This document shows positions 27,050-35,826 of a stretch of 64,000 bases of DNA, piece after piece (position 1 is the stretch's first letter; the number at the start of each line of letters is the position of its first letter). The stretch comes from Paucibacter sp. PLA-PC-4 (GTDB lineage: Bacteria > Pseudomonadota > Gammaproteobacteria > Burkholderiales > Burkholderiaceae_C), in contig NZ_JAPFGP010000018.1 of NCBI RefSeq assembly GCF_026241155.1, positions 1 through 64,000 of the forward strand, in the 5' to 3' direction. The position numbers were made by a program, and so were the translations under genes. Below the pieces are notes generated by a model. It did no database searches. It saw only the letters and a list, made by a program, of their open reading frames with translations, and was not told where the DNA came from.

Positions 27050-28525
27050 TCAAGGGTGGGCGGCCATTACCTGGGCTACGGCCGCCGTCAGCCGCTTGCC
27101 ATAAGGCACATGCAGGAACTCATTCGGCCCATGGGCATTGCTCTTCGGGCCTAAGACACCGCAGACCATCATCTGCGCCTTCGGAAAGCCTTTTTGCAGC
27201 ATGCTCATCAGTGGGATCGTGCCGCCCTGGCCGATATAGCCGACCGGGGTGCCGAACTGGGCCAGGCTGGCCTCGTTGAGCGCGGCATCCAGCCAGGGTG
27301 ACAGATCCGGCGTGTTCCAGCCGGTGGCGCCATAGGCGCCGGCGCGGCCATCGGGCACGAAGGTGACCTTGGCGTTGTAGGGCGCGTTGTCCTCCAGCAG
27401 TGCCTTTAGGCGCAACGCGGCCTCGTTGCCGTCCACGAGCGGCGGCAGGCGCAGAGACAGCTTGAACGCGGTGTAGGGGCGCAGCACATTGCCTGCGCTC
27501 TTCATGTCCGGAAAGCCGTCAACGCCGGTCACGCTCAAGGTCGGCCGCCAAGTGCGGTTCAGAAGCACCTCGACCGGATCCTGCGTCACCGGCAGGACCG
27601 CGCCTCCATCGGCACCGCAGGCCCACGGATAGCGCTTCCAGACCTCGTCCTTCAGAATAGCGGCGGTGGCCTGGGCCTGCGCAATCCGGTTGCCTGGGAT
27701 GTCGCAATGGAAGCTCTCGGGCAGCAGACGGCCGGTCTTGCTGTCCTCCAACCGGTCCAGCACTTGGCGCAAGATACGGAAGCTCGATGGCACCAAGCCG
27801 CTGGCGTCGCCCGAGTGGATGCCCTCGGTCAACACCTCGACCTTCAGCACGCCGCTGACCATGCCACGCAGCGAGGTGGTCAGCCAGAGCTGGTCGTAGT
27901 TGCCGGCGCCCGAGTCCAGGCAGACCACCAGGCTGACATTGCCCAGCCGATCTTTCAACGCGTCGATATAGGCCGGCAGATCGTAGGAACCGCTTTCCTC
28001 GCACGTCTCGATGATGCCCACGCAGCGCGGCCGCGGAATGCCCTGGCGGTCAAGCGCCATGATGGCGGTCAGCGAGGCATAGACCGCGTAGCCGTCATCG
28101 GCACCGCCACGGCCGTAGAGCTTGCCGTCCTCGTACTTGGGGGTCCATGGGCCCAGGTCGTTGCGCCAGCCATTGAACTCTGGCTGCTTGTCCAGGTGAC
28201 CGTAGACGACGATGGTGTCATCGCTGCCGACCTTGGTGGCCGGCACCTCGAAAAAGATGACGGGCGTGCGGCCCTCGATGCGGATCACCTCCAGCTTCAG
28301 CCCAAGCACTTTCTTGCCCTCGACCCAGCTCGCGGCGTCACGGATCACCTTCTCGATATGCCCGTTCGCGGCCCAGTCGGCATCGAACATCGGGCTCTTG
28401 GCCGGGATCGCGATGTAATCGGTCAGCGCGGGGACGATTTCCTCGTCCCAGACGCGGGCGGCATAGTCGCCCAGCGCGGTGGCTTCATCGGGTTGTAGGG
28501 GCAATGACGGGTCGCGAGCGTTCAT
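27050..28525 (-). CDS. M20-family metallopeptidase
   Basis: A 491-residue cytoplasmic zinc peptidase of the M20 dipeptidase/acetylornithine deacetylase superfamily. Metal ligands and catalytic residues are visible in VVYGHLDKQPE, YGRGGADDGYA, ETCEESGS and CLDSGAG, and the distal histidine in SNAHGPNEF. A lid domain (VLTEGIHSGDASGLVPSSFR) interrupts the catalytic domain. The size and motifs fit carnosinase/CNDP-type dipeptidases. The substrate is not identified. The ATG at 28525 is used, with a weak site upstream; the N-terminal extension has no similarity to peptidases. Confidence 0.88.
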   Translation of the reverse strand: MNARDPSLPLQPDEATALGDYAARVWDEEIVPALTDYIAIPAKSPMFDADWAANGHIEKVIRDAASWVEGKKVLGLKLEVIRIEGRTPVIFFEVPATKVGSDDTIVVYGHLDKQPEFNGWRNDLGPWTPKYEDGKLYGRGGADDGYAVYASLTAIMALDRQGIPRPRCVGIIETCEESGSYDLPAYIDALKDRLGNVSLVVCLDSGAGNYDQLWLTTSLRGMVSGVLKVEVLTEGIHSGDASGLVPSSFRILRQVLDRLEDSKTGRLLPESFHCDIPGNRIAQAQATAAILKDEVWKRYPWACGADGGAVLPVTQDPVEVLLNRTWRPTLSVTGVDGFPDMKSAGNVLRPYTAFKLSLRLPPLVDGNEAALRLKALLEDNAPYNAKVTFVPDGRAGAYGATGWNTPDLSPWLDAALNEASLAQFGTPVGYIGQGGTIPLMSMLQKGFPKAQMMVCGVLGPKSNAHGPNEFLHVPYGKRLTAAVAQVMAAHP

Positions 28526-28562
28526 GATGGAGTTCCGGCTTGTGGCTGGTGAGTTCCCGATC

Positions 28563-29426
28563 TTAAAACTTGTCGTCCAGCCAGGCCTGCAGTCGGGCAA
28601 ACACCTGTTCGCGCTCCGGCTCGTTGAAGAGCTCGTGGAACAGGCGCTCGAAGCACTGGGACTGCACGACCGCCGCCGGCGCCTCAGCGACAAAGGCTTC
28701 GCTGCCGGCCGGGTCGACACAGTGATCGCTGCCTGCCCACATCAGCAGGGTCGGCAGCACCCACTGCGCCGCCCGATCCAGTACCTCGGCGCCGCCCTCA
28801 GCAATCATGCTGGCGAGGGCAGGCGTGATGCGGTTATGGACCAGAGGGTCGTTCTCGTAGGCCGCGACCACGGCCGCGTCGCGCGAGATCCAGGCTGGCT
28901 TGAGCCCGTTGCCGACCGCAAGATGCGGCAGCAGCGGCAGCGCTACCGTCAGCAAGGCCTTCTGCAGACCCGACATGCCGGCATCGAGCGCCGGCGAGCT
29001 GAGCACCAGGCCATCGACCGGTCGGAACCAGGCCGGCAGCACGCCGCCACTGCTGGCGCACAGGCCGCCGGCCACGAAGCGCGCCGCAACAAGGCCACCC
29101 ATACTGTGGCCCAGCAGGAGCAGCGGGCCCTTGTTCAAGGCGGCATCCGCCCGCAGCTCGTCAATCACCAGGGCCAGGTCTTGCATCAGTCGCTCGGGGC
29201 CGACGACATCGCCTCGCGCGCCACCCGAGGCGCCGTGGCCGCGCTGGTCATGGCCGACCACCTGCCAGCCCCAGCTGTTCAACCGCGTCGCCAAATGCTC
29301 GTAACGCCCGATGTGCTCGCCCAGACCATGAACGATCAGCACCGTGCCGCGCGCAGGCTGCGGCCCGGGCAGCCCCCATTGGCGCCAGTGCAAGGGCAGG
29401 CCGTCATCGGTTCGAAGCGTTCGCAT
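28563..29426 (-). CDS. Alpha/beta hydrolase, monoacylglycerol-lipase-like
   Basis: A 287-residue serine hydrolase of the hydrolase-4 type. Features are HGLGEHIGRYEHLATRL, then GHDQRGHGASGG, the nucleophile elbow GHSMGG, the acid in WAGSDHCVDPAGS and the histidine in RLFHELFNEPER. This set matches bacterial monoacylglycerol lipases and lysophospholipases. The ATG at 29426 (MRTLRTDDGLPLHWRQWG) is chosen as the usual start; a longer in-frame reading adds 32 residues without features. It lies 37 bases before the M20 peptidase gene and may be co-transcribed with it. Confidence 0.85.
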   Translation of the reverse strand: MRTLRTDDGLPLHWRQWGLPGPQPARGTVLIVHGLGEHIGRYEHLATRLNSWGWQVVGHDQRGHGASGGARGDVVGPERLMQDLALVIDELRADAALNKGPLLLLGHSMGGLVAARFVAGGLCASSGGVLPAWFRPVDGLVLSSPALDAGMSGLQKALLTVALPLLPHLAVGNGLKPAWISRDAAVVAAYENDPLVHNRITPALASMIAEGGAEVLDRAAQWVLPTLLMWAGSDHCVDPAGSEAFVAEAPAAVVQSQCFERLFHELFNEPEREQVFARLQAWLDDKF

Positions 29427-29576
29427 ACGAGCAGTGTAGGGAGCGCTCCAGAGCGCCCGCCCCAGGGCTTCCCCGGTCGGTGAAAGTACGCAAGACATGA
29501 GGTCATATCGGCTGTCTCCCACCGGATAGACAGGGTCTGTCCCTTGATTAAGCTACTCACCACCACAGGAGCCGCG

Positions 29577-30407
29577 ATGAACGAATTCTTCAGCCTCGCC
29601 ACCGATGTCCAGGGCATCAGCCACATCAGACTGAATCGACCAGAGCGCATGAACACCATGAGCCCGACCTTCTTCCCGGCGCTGCGCGACGCGGTGCGGG
29701 GCCTGCACGACGCTGGCCGGACCCGCGCACTGGTGATCTCGTCGACCGGCAAACATTTCAGCGCCGGCATGGCGCTGGACACCTTTACTGGCGACGACGC
29801 AATGCTGGACACGCGCAGCGCGCGCAGCCGGCTGAGCTTTCAGGACTCACTGCGCCGCTTGATGGACTGCTTCACCGCGCTAGACGAGGCGCGCTTCCCG
29901 GTGCTCGGCGCCATCCAGGGCGGCTGCATCGGTGGCGCGCTGGACTTGGCCGCCGTCTGCGATATGCGCTACTGCACGGTCGACGCCTTCTTCTGCGTGC
30001 AGGAAATCAATGTCGGCATGGCCGCCGACCTTGGCGTGCTGCAGCGCCTGCAGCGTCTGATGCCGGCCGGTCTGGCCCGTGAGCTGGCCTATACCGGCGA
30101 GCGCCTGGGTGCCGAGCGCGCGCTGAGCTGCGGCCTAGTCAACGCCGTGCTGCCGGACGCCGACGCGCTGCTGGACCATGTGCTGGGCCTGGCCCGCAGC
30201 ATCGCCGACAAATCACCACTGGCCGTGGCCACCAGCAAGCTGGCATTGAACCATGCCCGCGATCACGGCACTGCCGCTGCGTTGGCCCAGATGAGCCTGC
30301 TGCAAAGCGCCGTCTTCGACACTGCCGAGATGGGCCAGGCCATCTCGGCCTGGAAGAGCAAGCGGCCCGCCGAATTCGCGCCCTTGAATCCGGTCGCCGA
30401 GCTCTGA
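29577..30407 (+). CDS. Enoyl-CoA hydratase/isomerase family protein
   Basis: A 276-residue crotonase-fold protein. The oxyanion-hole segments are KHFSAGMALD and GGCIGGALDLAAVCD, and the second acidic residue lies in the EINVGMAADLGVLQRLQRL region. Asp at the position of MAADLG resembles delta3,5-delta2,4-dienoyl-CoA isomerase (ECH1) more than a typical hydratase, so an isomerase role in unsaturated fatty acid breakdown is possible. AGGAG lies six bases before the ATG at 29577. Confidence 0.85.
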   Translation: MNEFFSLATDVQGISHIRLNRPERMNTMSPTFFPALRDAVRGLHDAGRTRALVISSTGKHFSAGMALDTFTGDDAMLDTRSARSRLSFQDSLRRLMDCFTALDEARFPVLGAIQGGCIGGALDLAAVCDMRYCTVDAFFCVQEINVGMAADLGVLQRLQRLMPAGLARELAYTGERLGAERALSCGLVNAVLPDADALLDHVLGLARSIADKSPLAVATSKLALNHARDHGTAAALAQMSLLQSAVFDTAEMGQAISAWKSKRPAEFAPLNPVAEL

Positions 30408-30415
30408 GCCGGGGC

Positions 30416-31396
30416 ATGATGGCGACATCTCATCTGCCCAGCCCTACCATGCAGCCACAGATCGAACTAACCCCACCGGACATCAGCCGCTACCAGCACG
30501 GCAATAGCGGCGTGGACTTCGTCCATGTGCTCGACTCCGGCCTCGCCGGGCCAAACGTAATGATCCAGGCCCTGACCCACGGCAACGAGCTGTGCGGTGC
30601 GATTGCGCTGGATTGGCTGTTCCAGCAAGACCTGACCCCGAAGGCCGGCAAGCTGATCCTGAGCTTTGCAAACGTCGAAGCCTACCGGCGTTTCGATCCG
30701 GCCGATCCGAATGCCTCGCGCTGCGTTGACGAGGATCTGAACCGCGTATGGGACGACGCCACGCTAAACGGCACGCGAGACTCGCTGGAACTGCGCCGCG
30801 CGCGCGCGATGCGGCCTTTTGTCGACGCTGCCGATCTGCTGCTGGACATCCATTCGATGCAGGATGCCTGCCGACCGTTGATGGTCTGCGGCCTGCTGGA
30901 CAAGGGCGCCGCCTTCGCGCGCCAGCTGGGCATGCCCGGCGATCTGCTGATCGACACGGGCCACCCCTCGGGCCTGCGCATGCGCGATCGCGGCGGCTTC
31001 GGCGACCCAGACAGCGCAAAGAACGCCTTGCTGATCGAATGCGGCCAGCATTGGGAGGCCGCCTCGGCGGATGTGGCCATCGACAGCGTCGTGCGCTTCC
31101 TGCGCCTGACCGGCATCGTCGATGCCGCCTGGGCCGAGCAGCGTCTGCGCCTGCCCCTGCCCGAGCGCCAGCACCTGATCCGCGTCAACGAGGCGATTAC
31201 CGCGCTGAGCGGCGACTTCCGCTTCCGGTTTCCCGTGCGCGGTCTCGACGTGATCCCGAAAGCCGGCACGGTCTTCGCGCAAGACGGCGACACCATATTC
31301 AAGACCGCCTACGACAACACCGTGCTGGTGATGCCGACACAAAAACACGGCAAGCCGGGCAACACAATGGTGAGGCTGGGGCGGTTCGAGGATTGA
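30416..31396 (+). CDS. Succinylglutamate desuccinylase/aspartoacylase family protein
   Basis: A 326-residue zinc carboxypeptidase-like deacylase. The zinc ligands appear in THGNELCGA (HxxE) and LLDIHSMQD, with the substrate-binding DEDLNR segment between them. The C-terminal beta domain follows after LLIECGQHWE. The family removes acyl groups from N-acyl amino acids or side chains; no arginine-succinyltransferase genes are adjacent, so the substrate is unknown. The start is uncertain between ATGs at 30416, 30419 and 30449. It begins 9 bases after the enoyl-CoA hydratase gene. Confidence 0.82.
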   Translation: MMATSHLPSPTMQPQIELTPPDISRYQHGNSGVDFVHVLDSGLAGPNVMIQALTHGNELCGAIALDWLFQQDLTPKAGKLILSFANVEAYRRFDPADPNASRCVDEDLNRVWDDATLNGTRDSLELRRARAMRPFVDAADLLLDIHSMQDACRPLMVCGLLDKGAAFARQLGMPGDLLIDTGHPSGLRMRDRGGFGDPDSAKNALLIECGQHWEAASADVAIDSVVRFLRLTGIVDAAWAEQRLRLPLPERQHLIRVNEAITALSGDFRFRFPVRGLDVIPKAGTVFAQDGDTIFKTAYDNTVLVMPTQKHGKPGNTMVRLGRFED

Positions 31397-31441
31397 CGGC
31401 CGGCTTCAACGCTCGGCACATTCGCCGACGCTGGTGTGGAG

Positions 31442-32188
31442 TCAGTCATTCAGGCGCTGCAGTGCCGCCGCCGCGCCTTCGATGGCTTCGCGATTGAGTT
31501 CCCGCGAATGCGCTGTCGCAAGCCGGGCATCCTTGGCCACCTGCTGCAGCACCGGGCGCGCCTCGCCGCTGCGGCCCTGGGCCAGCAACCACTGCCCCCA
31601 GGCGCTGTGGGTGGCGATGCCGCCGTGGCTGCGCAATGCCACGCCAAAAGCCGCCTCGGCCTGCTCAGGCGCCGCCTGAGCGGCCAACTGGGCGTGCAGC
31701 AAGGCCAGCTCGCCGGTGTGGCGTTGCGGATACTGGTTCAGCAGCTTCTTGACGGTCTGCCAGGCGGCGCCCGCATTGCCCAGGCTTTGCTGGGTCAGGG
31801 CCAACCCCCTCAAGACCTCGGGATCAGTGGCGAAGATGCCTTGGGCGCAAGCCTCGAAATGAGGCAAGGCATCGGCCGAGCGGCCCGCCGCCAGCAGGGC
31901 CTGAGCCAGGCGCAGCCGGTTGCCCATCGACGGCGTCTGCTCCAGCGCCACCTGCGCCTCACGGAGCTCGCGCTGCGGGTCCAGCAGTTGCTTGAACGCG
32001 GAGCCGGTGTTCCTGCCCACACGGCTGTGCCGCTTTTCGGGCAGGTACTCGGCGAACAGATAGACCAGACTGCCAACAAAGGGGAAGGACAGCAGTACAA
32101 ACAGCCACACGGTGTTGCGCCCGGTGCGCACCGCATGCACGGCAAAAAAGATCGCGACAGCAATATGCAGAACAGCCAGCAATGGCAT
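31442..32188 (-). CDS. Membrane-anchored TPR protein
   Basis: A 248-residue protein. Two hydrophobic helices at the N-terminus (MPLLAVLHIAVAIFFAVHAV and WLFVLLSFPFVGSLVYLFAEY) resemble the PLDc_N-type membrane hairpin. The rest is tetratricopeptide-like helices, for example NRLRLAQALLAAGRSADALP and ALTQQSLGNAGAAWQTVKKL. The domain order suggests a cytoplasmic TPR scaffold at the inner membrane. Its partner is unknown. It lies convergent to the deacylase gene and 74 bases beyond metW on the same strand. Confidence 0.75.
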   Translation of the reverse strand: MPLLAVLHIAVAIFFAVHAVRTGRNTVWLFVLLSFPFVGSLVYLFAEYLPEKRHSRVGRNTGSAFKQLLDPQRELREAQVALEQTPSMGNRLRLAQALLAAGRSADALPHFEACAQGIFATDPEVLRGLALTQQSLGNAGAAWQTVKKLLNQYPQRHTGELALLHAQLAAQAAPEQAEAAFGVALRSHGGIATHSAWGQWLLAQGRSGEARPVLQQVAKDARLATAHSRELNREAIEGAAAALQRLND

Positions 32189-32262
32189 GGGTTCACTCCC
32201 TCGGCGGTGACCGCCTTGTCTTTTCTGCGAAGGAATGTACCGCAGGCGGCCGCTTGTCTCGA

Positions 32263-32847
32263 TCAGCCCCTATCGAACTTGAACACTGCCATGCTGGCCA
32301 GCAGATTCGGCCGGCTGCGCACCGCGCGGCCTTGCTGGATGCCGAAGCTGTCGAGGATGCGCAGTCGGTTCTTGCGCGCCAGCACCTCGAAGTCGGCGTA
32401 AGTGCCGACGCGGATATTGGGCGTGTCGTACCACTCGTAGGGCAGCACCTTGGTCACGGGCATGCGGCCGAACAGCACCTGCAGCCGGTTCGGCCAATGC
32501 GCGAAGTTCGGGAAGCTGACGATGCCGATGCGGCCTACCCGCGCGGTCTCGCGCAGCATCAGCTCGGTATTGCGCAGATGCTGCAGGGTTTCCAGTTGCA
32601 GCACCACATCGAAACTCTGGTCGTCGAAGATCGACAGGCCCTCCTCGAGGTTCAGCTGAATCGCATTGACACCGCGCTTGACGCACTCCAGCAGATTGGC
32701 GTCGTCGAGCTCGACGCCGTAGCCGGTGCAGCCGCGCGTCTTCTGCAGATGCGCCAGCAGCTCGCCGGTGCCGCAGCCCAGATCCAGCACCCGCGAGCCC
32801 TCGGGCACCAGGGCCGCGATCTGTTCCATCACCCCTTGCACGCTCAT
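32263..32847 (-). CDS. metW: Methionine biosynthesis protein MetW
   Basis: A 194-residue class I methyltransferase-fold protein. The SAM-binding motif LDLGCGTG is at 21-28. Downstream segments [26 protein letters not shown] and the [12 protein letters not shown] motif are characteristic of MetW. The protein is needed with MetX for methionine synthesis in proteobacteria and probably activates the homoserine acyltransferase. Its start overlaps the metX stop by four bases, so the two are translated in coupling under the SAM-II riboswitch upstream. Confidence 0.93.
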   Translation of the reverse strand: MSVQGVMEQIAALVPEGSRVLDLGCGTGELLAHLQKTRGCTGYGVELDDANLLECVKRGVNAIQLNLEEGLSIFDDQSFDVVLQLETLQHLRNTELMLRETARVGRIGIVSFPNFAHWPNRLQVLFGRMPVTKVLPYEWYDTPNIRVGTYADFEVLARKNRLRILDSFGIQQGRAVRSRPNLLASMAVFKFDRG

Positions 32848-33974
32848 TGCAGCTCTCCCGCGATGCGCTGGAAATAGGCCCTCAGCACCCCGTGATAACG
32901 CGGGTCCTCTAGGAGGAATGCATCGTGCCCGTGGGGCGCATCGATCTCGGCGTAGGAGACATCGAGCTTGTTGTCCAGCAGCGCCTTGACGATCTCGCGC
33001 GAACGTGCAGGCGCGAAGCGCCAGTCAGTCGTGAAGCTGGCCAGCAAGTATTTGCACCGGGCGCTGGCAAAGGTGCGGCTCAGATCGCCGCCATGCTCGC
33101 GCGCCGGGTCGAAGTAGTCGAGCGCGCGGGTGATCAGCAAATAGGTGTTGGCGTCGAAATACTCACTGAACTTGTCGCCCTGATAGCGCAGATAGCTCTC
33201 GATCTGAAACTCGATGTCCTGGGTCGAGTAGCCCAGCTCGGCTGCGCGCATCTGGCGACCGAACTTCTGCTCCATCACATCGTCGCTGAGATAGGTGATA
33301 TGACCGATCATTCGCGCCACCCGCAGGCCGCGCTTGGGCACGACGCCATGCTGGTAGAAATGGCCGGCGTGGAAATCGGGGTCGGTAATGATGGCGCGCC
33401 GCGCTACCTCGTTGAAGGCAATGTTCTGTGCCGAGAGGCTGGGTGCGGTGGCAATCGCGATGCAGTGGCGCATGCGCTCCGGGTAACGCAGCGACCAGTC
33501 CAGTGCCTGCATGCCGCCCAGCGAACCGCCCAGCACGGCGGCAAGCTGCGTGATGCCCAACGTGTCCAGCACGCGGGACTGCGCATCAACCCAGTCCTGC
33601 ACCGTGACGACGGGGAAGTCGGCGCCGTAGACGCGCCCGGTCGACGGATTGACATGCATAGGTCCGGTCGAGCCGAAGCAAGAGCCGAGATTGTTGATAC
33701 CGACCACGAAGAATCGGTCTGTGTCCAGCGGCTTGCCCGGGCCGATCAGGTTGTCCCACCAGCCTTCGCTCTTGTCCTGGCCGGCATAGCTGCCAGCCAC
33801 ATGGTGGCTGGCGTTCAGCGCATGGCAGACCAGCACCGCATTGCTCTTGTCGGCATTGAGCCGTCCATAGGTCTCGTAGACCAGTTCGTAGTCGCGCAAC
33901 TCGGCACCGCTGCGCAGCGGCAGCGGCTGGGCAAACGACAGCCGCTGCGCCTCGACCAGACCGACACTTCCCAT
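32844..33974 (-). CDS. metX: Homoserine O-acyltransferase MetX
   Basis: Alpha/beta-hydrolase-fold enzyme that acylates homoserine, the first committed step of methionine synthesis. It has 376 residues with the nucleophile Ser151 in [12 protein letters not shown], the family motif [12 protein letters not shown], and the acid/base residues in the C-terminal [12 protein letters not shown]. Proteobacterial MetX paired with MetW usually uses succinyl-CoA (MetXS), so acetyl or succinyl donor cannot be assigned with certainty. GGAGAG lies seven bases before the ATG at 33974. Expression is probably controlled by the riboswitch and attenuator in the leader. Confidence 0.94.
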   Translation of the reverse strand: MGSVGLVEAQRLSFAQPLPLRSGAELRDYELVYETYGRLNADKSNAVLVCHALNASHHVAGSYAGQDKSEGWWDNLIGPGKPLDTDRFFVVGINNLGSCFGSTGPMHVNPSTGRVYGADFPVVTVQDWVDAQSRVLDTLGITQLAAVLGGSLGGMQALDWSLRYPERMRHCIAIATAPSLSAQNIAFNEVARRAIITDPDFHAGHFYQHGVVPKRGLRVARMIGHITYLSDDVMEQKFGRQMRAAELGYSTQDIEFQIESYLRYQGDKFSEYFDANTYLLITRALDYFDPAREHGGDLSRTFASARCKYLLASFTTDWRFAPARSREIVKALLDNKLDVSYAEIDAPHGHDAFLLEDPRYHGVLRAYFQRIAGELQ

Positions 33975-33984
33975 CAGAACTCTC

Positions 33985-34026
33985 CAAAAAACAAAACCGG
34001 CGCCGCTAGCTGTGACGGACGCCGGT
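33985..34026 (-). terminator. Attenuator hairpin in the metX leader
   Basis: Seven-base arms ACCGGCG / CGCCGGT (33996-34002 and 34020-34026), followed on the minus strand by TTTTGTTTTTT and then by the metX ribosome binding site. It is the expected expression platform of the riboswitch just upstream: ligand binding would favour this terminator. Confidence 0.7.
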
Positions 34027-34033
34027 GGTCTGG

Positions 34034-34090
34034 AGCGCCCTGTTTAGCTGCATTTGTAGAGCGCCCGCAATCCGGAACAAATCGGCGCTG
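34034..34090 (-). promoter_or_regulatory. SAM-II riboswitch (metX leader)
   Basis: On the minus strand the leader reads CAGCGCC GATTTG, then GGATTGCGGGCGC, then ACAAATGCAGCTAAACAGGG. This matches the SAM-II fold: P1 from AGCGCC / GGGCGCT, a loop with GATTTG and ATTGC, and the 3' pseudoknot strand AAAT-GCAGCTAAA-AGGG. It lies upstream of metX, the usual gene for this class. A second copy of GGGCGCTC at 34033-34040 could compete with the first for the 5' P1 strand. Confidence 0.85.
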
Positions 34091-34099
34091 TCGCTGCGA

Positions 34100-34127
34100 A
34101 GTATAAATAATGCGGCCGGCAGCTCAA
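34100..34127 (-). promoter_or_regulatory. metX promoter
   Basis: TTGAGC (34127-34122) and TATACT (34105-34100) with a 16-base spacer on the minus strand. The transcript would begin at about 34093, just before the riboswitch P1 strand. The -35 box overlaps the stop codon of the chemotaxis receptor gene. Confidence 0.65.
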
Positions 34128-35692
34128 GTGGCGTCGAGATGGAACTGCGATACCGCCGCACCCAGGCGCTGCGACTGCTCGCGCAGACTTTCGGCGGCAG
34201 CCGCCGACTGCTCGACCAGCGCGGCGTTCTGCTGCGTCATCTGATCGAGCTGGTTGACGGCCTGGTTGACCTGTCCAATGCGCTGGCTCTGGTCCGAGGT
34301 GCCGGCGGCGATCTCGCCGATGATGTCGCTGACCCGCTGCACCGACGCGACGATCTCGCCCATGGTCTTGCCGGCGTCCTGCACCAGCTGCGATCCGGCG
34401 TCAACCTGGTCGACGCTCGCGCCGATCAGCTGCTTGATCTCCCGGGCCGCCTCAGCGCTGCGCTGCGCCAGGCTGCGCACCTCGCCGGCCACCACCGCAA
34501 AGCCGCGGCCCTGCTCGCCGGCGCGCGCCGCCTCGACGGCGGCATTCAGCGCCAGGATATTGGTCTGAAAGGCGATGCCGTCGATCACGCCGATGATGTC
34601 GCCGATGCGGCGCGAGCTCTGGTTGATCCGGTCCATCGTCGAGACCACTTCGGACACCACCGTGCCGCCGCGCTGCGCGACCTCGGCGGCCGAGGTCGCG
34701 AGCTGCTTGGCCGTCATCGCCGCATCGGCGCTCTGGCGCACGCCGCCGGTCAGCTGCTCCATCGAGCTGGCGGTGCTCTGCAGATTCGACGCCGCCTGCT
34801 CGGTGCGCTCGCTGAGGTCCTGGTTGCCGGCCGCCACCTCGACGCTGGCGCTCTCGATATGTTGGGTGGACTCGCGCACCTGGCCCACCAGGCGGCGCAG
34901 CGAGTCCTGCATGCTTTTGAGCGAGCCCAGCAGATCGGCAGCCTCGTCGCGGCCCTCGACCCGGATCTGCCGGTTCAGATCGCCCGCCGCGATCGCCTGT
35001 GCCACCGTGCGGGCATAGCTGATCGGGCTGGTGATGGTGCGCGAGTTCAGCAGGGTCAGCGGCACCACCAGCAGCACCACGACCGCCAGCACCCCCAGGA
35101 ACACATAGCTGATCTTCAGCATCGCGGCATTGAACTCGACCTGGGTGTCCTGCGCCTCCTGCTCGATGATCGCGGCGATCTTGCTGACCCGCTCCTCGAC
35201 CCCGGCCATATGCGTCTTGGCCCGGCCCATCATGCGGTCGGCCACCTTGGCGGTGTCGAAGCCCCCATCCTGGATCTGGGCCAGCACCGGCTGCGAGGCC
35301 TTGTTGTACTCGGCCATCAGTGCACTCGCCTCACGCGCCAGCGCGTTGTCCTCGTCGTCCTCGCCCTGCTGCAGCGCGACCAGGCCGGCACTGGTGCGCT
35401 TGATCGCGGCCTCCCAGCTCTCGCGCGCCTTCAGCACCGCGACGCCGTCCTCGTAATTGATCACCATCTCCTTTTCGAGCAGGCGCACATCGGCCAGCGC
35501 GCTGCGGATCTGGGAGAGCTGGGTCAACTCCTTGACCGCATGCTCCATGAAGTCGGCGTTCAGCGACTTGAGCCGCTGGCCGCCCAGCAGACCGGTGAGC
35601 CCGACCAGGGCAAACATGCCGAGCACCATCGCAATGGCCCCCAGCATGCGCGTGCGGATCGTGAAACTCCGCATCCAGACCGTCAGATCCAT
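34124..35692 (-). CDS. Methyl-accepting chemotaxis protein
   Basis: A 522-residue transmembrane chemoreceptor. A membrane helix ([20 protein letters not shown]) is followed by a periplasmic four-helix-bundle region of about 150 residues, a second helix ([20 protein letters not shown]), a HAMP domain and the signalling coiled coil. The hairpin tip [20 protein letters not shown] and continuing [15 protein letters not shown] is intact. The C-terminus lacks the CheR-docking NWxxF peptide. The ATG at 35692 has a strong GGAGGAG upstream, and a FliA-type promoter precedes it, which fits a flagellar/chemotaxis regulon gene. The ligand is unknown. Confidence 0.93.
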   Translation of the reverse strand: MDLTVWMRSFTIRTRMLGAIAMVLGMFALVGLTGLLGGQRLKSLNADFMEHAVKELTQLSQIRSALADVRLLEKEMVINYEDGVAVLKARESWEAAIKRTSAGLVALQQGEDDEDNALAREASALMAEYNKASQPVLAQIQDGGFDTAKVADRMMGRAKTHMAGVEERVSKIAAIIEQEAQDTQVEFNAAMLKISYVFLGVLAVVVLLVVPLTLLNSRTITSPISYARTVAQAIAAGDLNRQIRVEGRDEAADLLGSLKSMQDSLRRLVGQVRESTQHIESASVEVAAGNQDLSERTEQAASNLQSTASSMEQLTGGVRQSADAAMTAKQLATSAAEVAQRGGTVVSEVVSTMDRINQSSRRIGDIIGVIDGIAFQTNILALNAAVEAARAGEQGRGFAVVAGEVRSLAQRSAEAAREIKQLIGASVDQVDAGSQLVQDAGKTMGEIVASVQRVSDIIGEIAAGTSDQSQRIGQVNQAVNQLDQMTQQNAALVEQSAAAAESLREQSQRLGAAVSQFHLDAT

Positions 35693-35776
35693 GTCTGCTC
35701 CTCCGTACGATGCTGTCATCGACCCGGTCGCAAGGACCAAGCCCTGGCCGCGCGCAAACCGCCGCCCGGTCGTTCT

Positions 35777-35803
35777 TTATCGGTCCGCCGAGCCGGCGCT
35801 TGA
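35777..35803 (-). promoter_or_regulatory. FliA (sigma-28) type promoter for the chemoreceptor
   Basis: On the minus strand TCAA (35803-35800), a 15-base spacer, then ACCGATAA (35784-35777). The consensus is TAAA-N15-GCCGATAA; the match is 11 of 12 with the last base of each box intact. It lies 85 bases before the chemoreceptor start. Confidence 0.65.
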
Positions 35804-35826
35804 GCGATATCGCTCGGACGCGCCGC

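Noticed and set aside
34033-34066. GGGCGCTC direct repeats as a repressor operator before metX
   Set aside because: Better explained as riboswitch P1 strand and competing strand of the SAM-II leader.
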